Shown here: positions 7,401-17,134 of the stretch, in pieces
Layout: every line of letters starts with the position of its first letter
How positions within the stretch are numbered: position 1 is the first letter of the stretch
Virus record (IMG/VR): IMGVR_UViG_3300032116_000165
Location: 1 to 64,000 of that record
DNA: 64,000 nucleotides
Direction: 5' to 3' (one strand)
From: a virus
Program-made: the position numbers and the translations under genes
The notes under the pieces: generated by a model
The model's database searches: none
The model's input: only the letters and a program-made list of their open reading frames with translations
What the model was told of the DNA's origin: nothing

Positions 7401-9581
7401 TTCGGTTATACCACGTATACAGACAATAATATTGTAAACGGAAACTATAAACTTAATGTTCCAATACAACCAAATTATCGATTAGCAAATCATAATAATC
7501 TATCAAATAATGCAAATGATGGGGATTATTTTAATAGATTTATATATTATCCATCATACAATACAGATTTTAATACCTCCTTTAGTTCTTATACAACAAA
7601 TTTACACACATATTATTCTTCATTAGATTTATCATCGGTAACATCAAATTTCACAGTTAATAATAATTATCCTTGGACGCAATTAACTGTTGGACATATT
7701 ACTGTTGCTGCTGGTAGCCAATTAGAGCTAAGAACCGGTGGTCCAATCAGTTCAGCTTTTATTGGTTGTGGTGGTTATTTTGAAACAACATTCGGCGGTA
7801 GTGATATTGGTGAATATATTGAGGGTGGTTCTTATACTTACCAAAGACCTGAAGGTTATTTTGTCTATGATCAAAATTGTGTATCAACACCCTCATCCCC
7901 CAATGCGAATAATTGCGATAATAACGAGGAAACCTTTATTTATTTTGCACCAAAATATGATTCCGGTAACACACTAACTGTATCAGCATCAACTAGATTG
8001 GTATTTAGGTCCGATAGATTGCCAACATCAACTAATCTAGATCAGGATTTTGTTTATTTTGGCTTATTCGGTAATCAAAATAATTCTGCTCCGGGACAGC
8101 AAAATAATAACTTCTTTATTTATCTTTATGGTGAGGATTCAACAGGTGAAGGAATTGGTCAACCTTGGTTAGATAGTGCTGTGGATGTTGAAGTTACAAG
8201 TGATGTTGATGGTAATACTATATCTGACACTCAAGATGATTATGATAATAATTCGGGTGGTCCAAATATTAGTGGTATAATTAATTCATTAAGTTGTGAA
8301 TCATTGGTTGATTTAAGTTGTTATCAGAATGGAACACCAGCAACTCTTTCGGAAACAGCATCAACAGATAATTGTAATAGGACCGGACCAAATATTGCAG
8401 TAGACAATGGTTGTTATATTTTAGTAAAAAGAGCAATACTTGATTTAAATCCTCTCCAAGAAAACAATGATTTTGCACAATTAGGTGAGTGGGTTGGTAG
8501 ATTAAGACTAAATTTAGGTGCGTGTTTAGGCGTTATCTCTCATACATTCGTTAATTCATGGGTAAATGGTGTATTATATCATTTTGCAATTAAAAATAAT
8601 AGATTTTTTGATAACCAAAATAATCAACCATATTCATTATATTGCTCAGATGTGGTTATTTTAGACCCAAACACAAATAACTATTATTATCGCTCATCAC
8701 CTTATAATACGACTTTTAATCAATTTATTGGTAAATCTACAATTAATTCAGTACAAGATAAAAATTTATTATATCCCACAACAATTATGGATTTAGGACC
8801 ATTAAATTCATACACAAATGAACTTATTTATGGTCCCGAATATGAAGGTTATGTCGCAAATAAATTAAAACCAACATCATATCAAGATGTTACAGAAATA
8901 TTACAATTATTTTTCTTAAGTAGATTAACTAACGCTAATTCATTAGCATTAGCTTTGGGTGTTGGACAAAATTCTGGCGTTGCTGCATTATTTAAAAATC
9001 AAAGAGGTGATAGTAAAAAAAGAATTGATGGTGATTATGCACAGTCAATTCAAATTAATAGCCAATTTGGTGTATTTGAGTTTTCTCCAGACCAATACAA
9101 TAATTCGGATATTTACTTTGGCGGAAATGCCGATGGTGGGTTATTAGGTATTTTCTTTGATGGTGATAACCAAAATAGAGATTTAATCTCACCGAGAAGA
9201 CTCATTTTTAGTGAATCCCCATTAGTAGGTCAACAAATACCCATTTTTACTCAAAAAGTTCCATATTACAAATGGTACATAGAACCAAACACATCATTGA
9301 TTTTTGGTAATCAAAATAATGATTGGTCTATGTCTATAGGTTCACATCCATATCAATTATTGGATAGAATATCTTCAGACTTTTTTAGAGGTAACGCTAA
9401 TAGTGCGGAAGAATCATATAGAGGTTTTATAACAAATGTTAATCCATCTGGAACTAATATTTCGTTACTTGGTAGTAGCGGACCAAACCCAACAATAATT
9501 GGCGGTCCTTGGTATTTTTATTTTGGTTTAAAGAATGCGGCAACAGCAATCGATAAATTCTACTTAAAATATGTTGAATAA
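4467..9581 (+). CDS. Giant tail/baseplate structural protein, 1704 aa, with membrane-like segment
   Basis: This is the largest gene in the window. Residues about 50-165 contain a repeated transthyretin/carboxypeptidase-regulatory-like pattern (GVITGRVIANGGYGIPNAKI and TNESGDYMIFGVPLGNQTVF), a beta-sandwich fold common in surface proteins. Residues about 508-560 are strongly hydrophobic (FYTISSIFLLIIYFLIFGLL and following), then a basic segment and a Cys cluster (CPEPIEC, CSLCEDC). The rest is Asn/Ser/Gly-rich, typical of fibres and baseplate proteins, without an obvious catalytic motif. Its position after gp6 is where T4 has gene 7, but I see no sequence link to gp7. It is followed by TAATG coupling to the next gene. 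A tail component, perhaps touching the host envelope, is the best inference. Confidence 0.75.
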   Translation: MGKSYRIRTELGINKQIQVNLEQDYDFLEILSLKFRPEEIYPRSCADFGVITGRVIANGGYGIPNAKISVFVPISDEDALNPVISTLYPYRKVSDVNEDGYRYNLLPYIKQHAGHTPTGTFPSINDVLVDNTVIEIYDKYYKFTVKTNESGDYMIFGVPLGNQTVFMDLDLSDMGPFSLSPQDLIRMGRATQTQIDGTLFKASENLDSLPQIVSEVIEISVEPFWGQEDLCQTKIHRLDFDLRKLGIEIEPTSVFIGSMISDADKYKIKRRCKPASEGGDLCNLVAGPGEILAIRQTIFLDDNNRPVLEEFRLENGGRVIDEDGTWVVDLPMNLDFVTTNEFGETILSANPSIGIPTSAKYRFKVKWQQSSDLSEGTKRGYYLVPNIREYGWTSSDDDPVPTAQDTNQPPSTIPFDVLASYAFSLDWNDYGNTGTTIGNQMIFDAINCVDKFYVFKYKKLYTVSQLIDQYHNGTGKQRFIGIKEITDTRCESENNKFPTTDGVRNTNLFYTISSIFLLIIYFLIFGLLIPIHLIAFISRLFCRIYNSIIIPACRLLRSLGLRRKPCPEPIECKDILTLRLPMLTYPDCSLCEDCKSDVTDSNSAVNDEVPGIEDVGNTGLLLAPIDVTSVNLNTPCLTQGDVVDQNVALVLQAGRYFGQPTNSITGNAQDSFNSPWRHTSMYINRIDTVIGLGSYLGEDRYFACELPFAEKINLFNTKAKYFDGDFGGSFVNGGIGGANQIKVYVEPNLNNSATTYHLDNTYILIVDPETLENYTQGRLVSFQDFLLSNDFNVTGNSGNSIIGSGNTGLTQINVTYANPQDTPLVLNPTPLSTTYNVNFTEGSPEYKYPTDIEYFQVITGMTYTEFMSKVNPSGVNDLASRYLNYIVNIKRSRKLFTPLTQLGFPPYNFTTLLPVDSSCPPIQPYGNLSICDNTITDVCSLSAITAFNNYQNFGVIILNRGVDVNTERVNISYDLSRIFGYTTYTDNNIVNGNYKLNVPIQPNYRLANHNNLSNNANDGDYFNRFIYYPSYNTDFNTSFSSYTTNLHTYYSSLDLSSVTSNFTVNNNYPWTQLTVGHITVAAGSQLELRTGGPISSAFIGCGGYFETTFGGSDIGEYIEGGSYTYQRPEGYFVYDQNCVSTPSSPNANNCDNNEETFIYFAPKYDSGNTLTVSASTRLVFRSDRLPTSTNLDQDFVYFGLFGNQNNSAPGQQNNNFFIYLYGEDSTGEGIGQPWLDSAVDVEVTSDVDGNTISDTQDDYDNNSGGPNISGIINSLSCESLVDLSCYQNGTPATLSETASTDNCNRTGPNIAVDNGCYILVKRAILDLNPLQENNDFAQLGEWVGRLRLNLGACLGVISHTFVNSWVNGVLYHFAIKNNRFFDNQNNQPYSLYCSDVVILDPNTNNYYYRSSPYNTTFNQFIGKSTINSVQDKNLLYPTTIMDLGPLNSYTNELIYGPEYEGYVANKLKPTSYQDVTEILQLFFLSRLTNANSLALALGVGQNSGVAALFKNQRGDSKKRIDGDYAQSIQINSQFGVFEFSPDQYNNSDIYFGGNADGGLLGIFFDGDNQNRDLISPRRLIFSESPLVGQQIPIFTQKVPYYKWYIEPNTSLIFGNQNNDWSMSIGSHPYQLLDRISSDFFRGNANSAEESYRGFITNVNPSGTNISLLGSSGPNPTIIGGPWYFYFGLKNAATAIDKFYLKYVE

Positions 9582-11362
9582 TGGAAAGTAGAAACAACAC
9601 AACCGTGGTTTTAGGTTCATTGCGATATAAATCAGCAATTGATACAGATATATCATTAATTCCGCCATTTGAACAAAAACAGAAAGAATTATTAGAAACA
9701 AATAGAAATTCAGCAATTAGTTTAAATCAAATTTTTGATAATGAAAGACAACAATCAACAAATTTTAGATTTACATTTAATGTTAAGTTTTTATACGAGA
9801 ACGACTTAATTGGTAGAACTGATTATGACCCATTTTTAAATAATTTATATTATGTTAATAATACATATCAATCAGCATGGAGCGGTTATCCCCAGAATAT
9901 TGAATTTGATTTAATTAGAAATGATATCAATAATGCGCATATTAACTTTATTAGTAAAAGTGCGTCAACATATAATTGGAATTATTTTTTAAGTTATGGT
10001 TATAGTAACGACCAATCAACAACTTTACAATATGTTGATTCCACAAACACAATAACTTGGACCGCTGGTGATGGTATTCCTGTTTTTATCGCAAGAAGCG
10101 AAATTAACGGAACTAATGTTATCCAGTTTAGAACATTTGTTAACCATAATTTAACCGCTGGTGAGTTTGTTATGTTAAATGGTTTACAGAATCAAAATGA
10201 GTTTGTTTTTAATGGAACGAATATCTATGAAGTTTATTCATTAGGAAACGGTGAGTTTGCATCAGATGAAAAAATATTTAATGTTATTGATGTTGGGTAT
10301 TCATTATCGTTGTTTAATACGCAAACCGCTTTATTTAAGCGTGTATTGGACCCAAATAATATAAATGAAACAACTTCAAAATATTACATAAGAAAAAATA
10401 AAATATTAACCAATTTAGATGATTTAACGTTAACATATAATGGTTATCAAAATAACTCATTTAAAGATGTTAAAAAATATGAGTTTAGTGCGTTAACTCC
10501 AAATTTGGAAAGTAGAATCAGTATTAGAAATACAAATAGAACATACAACGTAACGAACGCGAATGATTTAAATATTTCAGGATTAACTGATAATAATGGT
10601 AAACCTGTAAGTGAAATCTTTTTAACGTTTATTCATAAAGGTTATATGGGTTGGTTTAACTATCCAAATATAGCTTTACCACCACAAACACAAACAACCC
10701 CCTCAGCATTAAAAAAAGGTTGGTATTTTAACATAACAAATAATACCATTAATAGCTGGTGGGAAAATACAAATACGTTGTCGGATACAAATATTCCAAC
10801 TGAGTGGTATTCAGATAGTACAAATGCTTATTATTTTTTCTATAATAAAACATTAAATATAGGTGATATTATTGACGGTGATTTTTGTGAATACAATGAT
10901 TTCGAACAAAAAGAAAATATTATTTCAGAACATTATCATAAAATAAAATACAATCCAAATTTATTTGATGTTTCTTTAGGTAATCAAATAAACCAAAACA
11001 ATTTACCCGGTTATTATTATCAAGCGCATTTTCCATGTAAAATAAGAGCTTTTTCACCTTATATTGAAACAGGAACAAATAATTCTAGCACATTTTTTGA
11101 GTCAACAACTAATTACTCTGGATACACCGCTGTTGATATACCACCATATAGTTTCTACTCAACATTCATGCAAGAATGGAGATGGAGAGATGTATATACT
11201 TATGGTTATATTGATGCTGATGAAGTTGGTGTAGATTTTCCATTTTTAAATAAAACACATTATCCATATAATTCAATATTCTTCAGATTAATACCTGACC
11301 AAGCAAATTATTTAGGATATTCAAATGTAATTATAGACCCAGTAATTGATGAGTGTGAATAA
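9581..11362 (+). CDS. Probable tail structural protein, 593 aa
   Basis: The start overlaps the previous stop (TAATG). The product opens with a short basic stretch, then IPPFEQKQKELLETNRNSAI, which looks helical, and continues as an Asn/Thr/Tyr-rich beta-type protein. There is no signal peptide or known catalytic motif. Composition, lack of Cys and location within an uninterrupted run of structural genes suggest a baseplate or tail appendage component. The 3' end overlaps the next gene by 17 bases in another frame, again implying translational coupling. I cannot name a family. Confidence 0.6.
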   Translation: MESRNNTTVVLGSLRYKSAIDTDISLIPPFEQKQKELLETNRNSAISLNQIFDNERQQSTNFRFTFNVKFLYENDLIGRTDYDPFLNNLYYVNNTYQSAWSGYPQNIEFDLIRNDINNAHINFISKSASTYNWNYFLSYGYSNDQSTTLQYVDSTNTITWTAGDGIPVFIARSEINGTNVIQFRTFVNHNLTAGEFVMLNGLQNQNEFVFNGTNIYEVYSLGNGEFASDEKIFNVIDVGYSLSLFNTQTALFKRVLDPNNINETTSKYYIRKNKILTNLDDLTLTYNGYQNNSFKDVKKYEFSALTPNLESRISIRNTNRTYNVTNANDLNISGLTDNNGKPVSEIFLTFIHKGYMGWFNYPNIALPPQTQTTPSALKKGWYFNITNNTINSWWENTNTLSDTNIPTEWYSDSTNAYYFFYNKTLNIGDIIDGDFCEYNDFEQKENIISEHYHKIKYNPNLFDVSLGNQINQNNLPGYYYQAHFPCKIRAFSPYIETGTNNSSTFFESTTNYSGYTAVDIPPYSFYSTFMQEWRWRDVYTYGYIDADEVGVDFPFLNKTHYPYNSIFFRLIPDQANYLGYSNVIIDPVIDECE

Positions 11363-12125
11363 ATTTAAAATAGCATTTGATAGTAGAGACCAAGAAATTA
11401 ATCTTCGGTTTAATTCTGATTGGGAATATAATGGATTAGATGATGGTTATTCAGTTTATGAAGCTGGCGCTATTGAACGTTCAATAAACCCACCAGTTGA
11501 TTTTGAAGTTAGTAGATTTTCAAATGATTTTTATTTGGAAGATGGAGAACAAAAAACAGAAATTAATTATGAATTTAATTTTTATAATCAAATAAATAGT
11601 ACATACTACAGTAGTTATGTCCAATCCAATTTATTTACACCACAAGAATGTTATTATAATTCAAATTCATTTAGTAAATCATTTTTTAAACTGGATTTTT
11701 ATGATTTTAGCGCATCAACAGAACAAAAAAACTACATTACAATAATTTTACCAACACAACAAGGACTAACACAATCAGCACTTATTGGTAATAATTCCGT
11801 TAATATAAAAAAACCAGTCTTTCCATTAGATTTTATTGGTGACAAAGAAGGGTTTTTTATTTATTGGTTAAAAAATAGAGATTATCTTAATATTGATACA
11901 TTTTATATGTCAGCAAAGTTTTTTGACGCTAAAAATGGAAGATTTGTTAGACTCATAAATAAACAATTAACAAATATTACAAATTTTAATCCTGATGAGT
12001 ATTTTTATTATAAGGTGAAGTTAGATTATCCAACACAAACATATAGAGTATATGATTATTGGACTCAAAATAGAGTTGGAGATTCCTTAACACCCATAAA
12101 ATGGTTTGAATATATTAATCCATAA
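11346..12125 (+). CDS. Probable tail structural protein, 259 aa
   Basis: A 259-residue protein of aromatic- and Asn-rich beta character, with no recognised family. It begins inside the end of the preceding gene and ends in a TAATG overlap with the following PKD-domain gene, so its production is tied to both. The start MMSVNKFKIAFDSRDQEINL carries two adjacent Met codons; either could be used. The neighbours make a tail or baseplate function likely. Confidence 0.6.
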   Translation: MMSVNKFKIAFDSRDQEINLRFNSDWEYNGLDDGYSVYEAGAIERSINPPVDFEVSRFSNDFYLEDGEQKTEINYEFNFYNQINSTYYSSYVQSNLFTPQECYYNSNSFSKSFFKLDFYDFSASTEQKNYITIILPTQQGLTQSALIGNNSVNIKKPVFPLDFIGDKEGFFIYWLKNRDYLNIDTFYMSAKFFDAKNGRFVRLINKQLTNITNFNPDEYFYYKVKLDYPTQTYRVYDYWTQNRVGDSLTPIKWFEYINP

Positions 12126-13246
12126 TGGAAGAAAATACGATATATATAAAAATTTCTCCTGAGGTTTTATTAACAAACGACACAACTGTTACTTATAGTG
12201 GGGGTACCGCTCAAGTTTTTTCTTCCATGACCCAAATGTTGAGTGGTGGAACAAATGGTAGTTCTTTATATACCGATATGACTTTACCCGTTTATTTAAA
12301 TCAAAATTTTGAAGATATTGGTTATTATAGCACATGGGATGGTGATATAATACAGAAAGAAATTTTAAATAACTTCATATATTCTGCTGATTCAGCGGAT
12401 ACAACATTTAATACAATTTGTGTATACAATACATCGGATGTTCAGTTCAACACTTTTTTAGTAAATCAAAATACAACATATACAATTAATTGGGGCGATG
12501 GGACACCAACACAACCGATTAATATTTTTTCACCCTTAAGTAGTTGTCATTTTTATGCATCAAGTGGAAATTATCAAATAACATTAACTTCTTTAAATAT
12601 TTTTGGGGTTATTGAAACAACTAGAAATATAGTAATACCTTTAAATCAATCTCCAATTAGTTCAAACCCATCCGGAACGGTATTATTTGATGTTACGACA
12701 GGTTCTTGGACAGCAACACCAGCGTCTTATGATTTTATTTATGATTATGATGCAAATAATTCTGTTGCAGAACAAATCTCAATCCCAAATTATATTTCAT
12801 CACCATTTGCAATAACTGGTTATACTTATTCTAGAATTAATGATTTAGCTCGTTATGGTTCAAATCCATTCGCGCCCGGACCTGTATTTTTAGGTGGTGA
12901 ACAAATTGGTAGTATTGATTGTAATCCGTGTCTTGATGGGAGTACTGGATACACAATTGGAACAGGTGTAACTCAGTCAGTACAATTTTTTGATTTACCC
13001 GATGGATCAACAATTTATAGCGGATTAAGCAGTGGGTTAATTGCTGAATGGTTGCTTGAGGAACCAATTGTAAAAGAAGAACACCTTCTTAAGATTTCTA
13101 TGCAACCAGAAGTACAATCTAATATATTTATTGAGAGAGGAAAAAATTCTGCGTATGAAAGAATACAAAGAATAGGTGAAGTTGATAATCTTGGTGATTT
13201 AGAAAAATATGGTTATGGATTTTTTAATGTGGTAAAAATAAACTAA
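12125..13246 (+). CDS. PKD-domain tail protein, 373 aa
   Basis: Residues about 100-172 carry a PKD-type immunoglobulin-like domain: TYTINWGDGTPTQ followed about 20 residues later by an H-F-Y-x-S-G-N-Y-Q-I-T-L segment, matching the WGDG...H.Y...G.Y.vtl pattern of PKD repeats. The N-terminal 100 residues and the C-terminal region (ILNNF, LLKISMQPEVQ, FIERGKNSAYERIQRIGEV) are unassigned. The C-terminal part looks like a small structural domain often found at the end of phage wedge proteins, but that is impression only. PKD domains are common in surface-bound adhesins and mediate carbohydrate or protein contact. The gene is coupled to its upstream neighbour by TAATG. Confidence 0.7.
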   Translation: MEENTIYIKISPEVLLTNDTTVTYSGGTAQVFSSMTQMLSGGTNGSSLYTDMTLPVYLNQNFEDIGYYSTWDGDIIQKEILNNFIYSADSADTTFNTICVYNTSDVQFNTFLVNQNTTYTINWGDGTPTQPINIFSPLSSCHFYASSGNYQITLTSLNIFGVIETTRNIVIPLNQSPISSNPSGTVLFDVTTGSWTATPASYDFIYDYDANNSVAEQISIPNYISSPFAITGYTYSRINDLARYGSNPFAPGPVFLGGEQIGSIDCNPCLDGSTGYTIGTGVTQSVQFFDLPDGSTIYSGLSSGLIAEWLLEEPIVKEEHLLKISMQPEVQSNIFIERGKNSAYERIQRIGEVDNLGDLEKYGYGFFNVVKIN

Positions 13247-13259
13247 ATAATGATTTAAA

Positions 13260-14165
13260 ATGGCTTTAGGAGCATATGGAACAATAAGACCTGCGGACGT
13301 TAGTCCGGAAGATGTGGAAATAATTTTAAATTATACACCATCAAGAGATGTTACAAATGATTTTGTTTTAACAAAATTAGATGCCCCGTCAATTTTAAGA
13401 CCGTATTTTAGCAACTCAACAGTAGGAGGTACTAATTTAGAGATTTTAGGTGGATTGTATAATCTTAGATTACCTGCTGATCAGTTTAATAAATTAGGAA
13501 TTTATACTTTATACATTAGACCAAAACAAATTAGAACAACAATTACTGATTGTGGAGTACTTTCGTCATTACCAAACGTTAAAGGTATTGTTATTGATTT
13601 AAATAATGTACCCGCACAAGATTTAAATAAATTTATCGCACAAGGACTTGTTGGTTATAGAGTTGAATATTTAAATGCAGACGGCACAAAAATACCAAAT
13701 TTTTTTAGAGTTATAACATCTAATTTTTTCTGTGAACCTGTTGTTCAAAACTTAACAAATACGGTTCAAAAAGCAATTAGATATCGATATGTTGATGGAA
13801 CAACTAATTTAATGTTCTGCACACTATCACCATCTTCTGCACCAACAAACAAACCAAATGCAACACCGTTTATTGGACAACCAGCACAAACTATATTATT
13901 AAATAATACGTATTTTAATCCAATTACTTTAGATATTGAAATTGTTGAACACGACATTCAAACACTTTCTTATGCAATCTATGGTAATCAAACTAAGTCG
14001 ATTGAAGATGGTATTTACACAATTTACGATGGTGAAAATAACATTTACAGACAATATAACCTATATGAAATCAAAGATGAGTTTAATAATCTACTCTATG
14101 AAGTTAGAGAAGATCGTGAAAATAATATTGATTTCAGTAAAAACTTTGTCAATATAACATCATAA
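13260..14165 (+). CDS. Probable tail/baseplate protein, 301 aa
   Basis: The protein begins MALGAYGTIRPADVSPEDVE and contains regular alpha/beta segments such as LGIYTLYIRPKQIRTTITDC. No catalytic motif or membrane segment is seen. I do not recognise the family. It lies between the PKD protein and the gpI-like protein and is joined to the latter by TAATG, so a conserved baseplate role is likely. The ATG at 13260 follows a short 13-base gap from the previous stop. Confidence 0.6.
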   Translation: MALGAYGTIRPADVSPEDVEIILNYTPSRDVTNDFVLTKLDAPSILRPYFSNSTVGGTNLEILGGLYNLRLPADQFNKLGIYTLYIRPKQIRTTITDCGVLSSLPNVKGIVIDLNNVPAQDLNKFIAQGLVGYRVEYLNADGTKIPNFFRVITSNFFCEPVVQNLTNTVQKAIRYRYVDGTTNLMFCTLSPSSAPTNKPNATPFIGQPAQTILLNNTYFNPITLDIEIVEHDIQTLSYAIYGNQTKSIEDGIYTIYDGENNIYRQYNLYEIKDEFNNLLYEVREDRENNIDFSKNFVNITS

Positions 14166-17134
14166 TGGCAAAATTTAAATGTCCTCCACAATATGCTAGC
14201 GGCTCTCAAACGCCATTTGACAACATAGTTGGCTTCCAATTAGTTGATGGTGGTGGCTTGACACAAGCAAATTTTGAGTTTACGACATCAGCAAGTGAAA
14301 AAGTAAACAGGACTTTTAGTATTGGTTCGTTTTCCGAACCAATATCTCTTGAAAATCTTGAATTAGACTCAACACTAGAGTCCAGAATTTTATTTGCAAA
14401 AAATTATGGTGTATTCCCTAATTTAGACTTAAGTGACGTAACTAATTTTACTCTTTATGGTTCACTATCAAAACGATTAGAAGTTTCTATACAAAAAATA
14501 ATAAATTATTTTCCTGCGGCAATTGAAGTTTTAAACTTAAATTCCGACTATTCAACAGGGGTAACTGCTTATAATTCAGCATACAATTCAATTGAAGATG
14601 AAACTGAGTTCACAATTAATATTTATCAATTAAGAAATCCATTCTTAATTGATTATTCTGTTAATGCAACCAGAAATTTAGAAACAAGAGAAATTAAAGT
14701 TTCTGGATTAAGAAACCTTAAAACAGAATTTGAGAAATATTCATTATTTTATAACAATAATGAATATGAAATCATTGATTTTACTCCATCTGAAACATTA
14801 GATTCTGGGACATTAACATTTATTGTTAGAGGTAATCCATTTAGTGGTCTTTCATATATACTTGAAGATTTTTACATTAAACCAAATTCTTATTACACCG
14901 AACTTTCATTTAATCAAGATTTTGATGAAGTCGAAAAATTTCTCTTAAATAGATTAATTGTTCCTGAATATACCGCAGTATTTAAAGTACCAAAACAAAC
15001 TGATGATGGTAAATTTTATATAAATAATGTATCATTAACTTGGCCTAAAAGATTTATATGGAATTTAGATATTGAATCAACAAAGTTTTCATCATATTTG
15101 GAAAATCTATCAGAAATTGGAGCATCATTTGATATTGTTAAAACGAATCTAATTTCTAGATTTTTAACAACTGAGGCTATTAAAGAATTTGATACTTCTG
15201 ACCAAAAAATTGAAAAAGTTTTACAAATTTATGGTAGAAGTTTTGATGAAGTTAAAAAATTTATTGATGGATTGGCTTATATGAATTCGGTTCATTATAA
15301 CCCATCTAATGATATTCCATCTCAGTTACTTAAAAATCTTTCGATGACTTTGGGTTGGAAAATTAATGTTTCACCAATATCTGAAGACGAATTTTTAAAT
15401 GCTATATTCTCAACTGGAGGTGAATCTCAATATCAAGGATTTAGCGTAAACAAAACGCCTGATGAATTAAACTATCAATTTTATAGAAACTTAATACTTA
15501 ATTCCGCTTACTTATTTAAGTCAAAAGGAACCAGACGTTCAATTGAATTTTTATTAAGGATGATTGGTGCTCCGGATGCTCTTATTGAATTTAATGAGAA
15601 TATTTACATGGCGGATCAAAGAATTAATATGTTTCAATTTGAGACCAAATTTGCACAAATTTCTGCTGGGACGTTTACACAAATAAATCCGGAACTTATT
15701 CCCGGAAATACATTTAATTTACTTGGTATACAATATACAGCATTTACATCTGTAACATCTTTTGAGCAAGTAAATGTCTTACTTGAAAACTATCCAGTTG
15801 ATGAGTTTGGTTTCCCAAAACCACCAGAAGATAATGAATCGTTCTTTTTCCAACAAGGTGCTGGTTGGTATCAGTCAACACCTCAACATAGAAGTCCTGA
15901 GGAAGTTAATTTAACAAATTCAGTTTTCACGGGAAATAATCCATCAATTCAAACGCAATTAGAACCATTTACTTACGGTCAAAAATACCTTGAAAGATTT
16001 AGAAAATTCCCATATATGAGGGAAGGTTTTAAATTACAAAGAGTATTAGATAATAAAAAATCTTGGCCCTCAACAGAAGTTGGATTAAGAGAAAATTTTG
16101 ATGGTAATTATAACGCATATTATTATGCTTATGATGAAAAATTAGTTTTAAATGTTAAAAATACTGAAATTTTCTTAAATCCAGCACAAGGATTGGTTTA
16201 CGATGTTTGGTCATCATCTCAAAAATATAATTATCCAATTCCAGATTCTGGACTAACTTCACCATATCCAGTACCCGGAGGTATTGATTGGACAATAATT
16301 AATCCACAACCAAAAAGAAGAACATTTTTTGAATTTGCTCAAACATTTTGGACAAATATGATTAATGTTCGTAATCGAATGTATATAACGGATGGAAAAA
16401 CTGGTGGATATCCAACATTAGCATCTGTATTTTGGAAATACATACAAACTAATCAAGCTGTTTGCATTCCATTTGATGATTTTACGTATCAAAAATTAAT
16501 TGATTACGTGGAACAAATAGGTGATTATTGGATTCAATTAATTGAACAAATGGTTCCCGCAACAACGATATGGGATACGGGTATTAAATATGAAAATTCA
16601 ATCTTTCATCGACAAAAATTTGTTTATAGAAGACAAAGAGGTTGTCAGATTATTCCAGTCCCATGTAAACCATGTATTGCACAAGACAATTTATTTACGT
16701 ATGATTGTAATTATGGATTATATTCTTGTTCCATTTTACCAAGAGTTGGTGGTGGATTACAAACACTACAAACAACATCATTTAATACGGTTCTTTATCA
16801 AACATTAATTTCTTATTTAATAAGTCAGGGACTAACAATAAATGAATGTATTTTAAGTTCACTTGTTTCTGAATGGTACGTTGATATTAGAATTGACGGT
16901 AATTCTATCGTACAAGAACCATTTTTTACAGGATATGGAATAAATCAAGTTCCCACACAATTACAGTGGACAAATGCAATTATTGCAAATCTTGGTGAAT
17001 TGAATGATAATGGATATTATGGGTATTTAGATGGTAATACTCTATATGTAAGAACTTTAGGTTGTGTATTTTCTATTTCAAATAATCCACTAGAATTAAA
17101 TGTGGGAATAAATTTATCGATTAATTGTAATTAA
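14165..17134 (+). CDS. Large tail protein with P2 gpI-like region, 989 aa
   Basis: The middle of this 989-residue protein (about 335-470) resembles the phage tail protein I / TIGR02242 type: VLQIYGRSFDEVKKFIDGLA, then NDIPSQLLKNLSMTLGW, then YLFKSKGTRRSIEFLLRMIG. In contractile tails gpI-type proteins attach fibres to the baseplate. A second conserved-looking part near residues 710-800 (FFEFAQTFWTNMINVRNRMY) and a Cys-rich patch (CQIIPVPCKPC, about 830) follow. The C-terminus is beta-rich. The position immediately before the fibre genes supports a role as fibre-baseplate adaptor. TAATG overlaps join both ends to neighbours. Confidence 0.7.
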   Translation: MAKFKCPPQYASGSQTPFDNIVGFQLVDGGGLTQANFEFTTSASEKVNRTFSIGSFSEPISLENLELDSTLESRILFAKNYGVFPNLDLSDVTNFTLYGSLSKRLEVSIQKIINYFPAAIEVLNLNSDYSTGVTAYNSAYNSIEDETEFTINIYQLRNPFLIDYSVNATRNLETREIKVSGLRNLKTEFEKYSLFYNNNEYEIIDFTPSETLDSGTLTFIVRGNPFSGLSYILEDFYIKPNSYYTELSFNQDFDEVEKFLLNRLIVPEYTAVFKVPKQTDDGKFYINNVSLTWPKRFIWNLDIESTKFSSYLENLSEIGASFDIVKTNLISRFLTTEAIKEFDTSDQKIEKVLQIYGRSFDEVKKFIDGLAYMNSVHYNPSNDIPSQLLKNLSMTLGWKINVSPISEDEFLNAIFSTGGESQYQGFSVNKTPDELNYQFYRNLILNSAYLFKSKGTRRSIEFLLRMIGAPDALIEFNENIYMADQRINMFQFETKFAQISAGTFTQINPELIPGNTFNLLGIQYTAFTSVTSFEQVNVLLENYPVDEFGFPKPPEDNESFFFQQGAGWYQSTPQHRSPEEVNLTNSVFTGNNPSIQTQLEPFTYGQKYLERFRKFPYMREGFKLQRVLDNKKSWPSTEVGLRENFDGNYNAYYYAYDEKLVLNVKNTEIFLNPAQGLVYDVWSSSQKYNYPIPDSGLTSPYPVPGGIDWTIINPQPKRRTFFEFAQTFWTNMINVRNRMYITDGKTGGYPTLASVFWKYIQTNQAVCIPFDDFTYQKLIDYVEQIGDYWIQLIEQMVPATTIWDTGIKYENSIFHRQKFVYRRQRGCQIIPVPCKPCIAQDNLFTYDCNYGLYSCSILPRVGGGLQTLQTTSFNTVLYQTLISYLISQGLTINECILSSLVSEWYVDIRIDGNSIVQEPFFTGYGINQVPTQLQWTNAIIANLGELNDNGYYGYLDGNTLYVRTLGCVFSISNNPLELNVGINLSINCN

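Noticed and set aside
12841-12870. tRNA T-arm-like GGTTCAAATCC
   Set aside because: It lies in a coding gene and no acceptor or anticodon arm can be folded around it.
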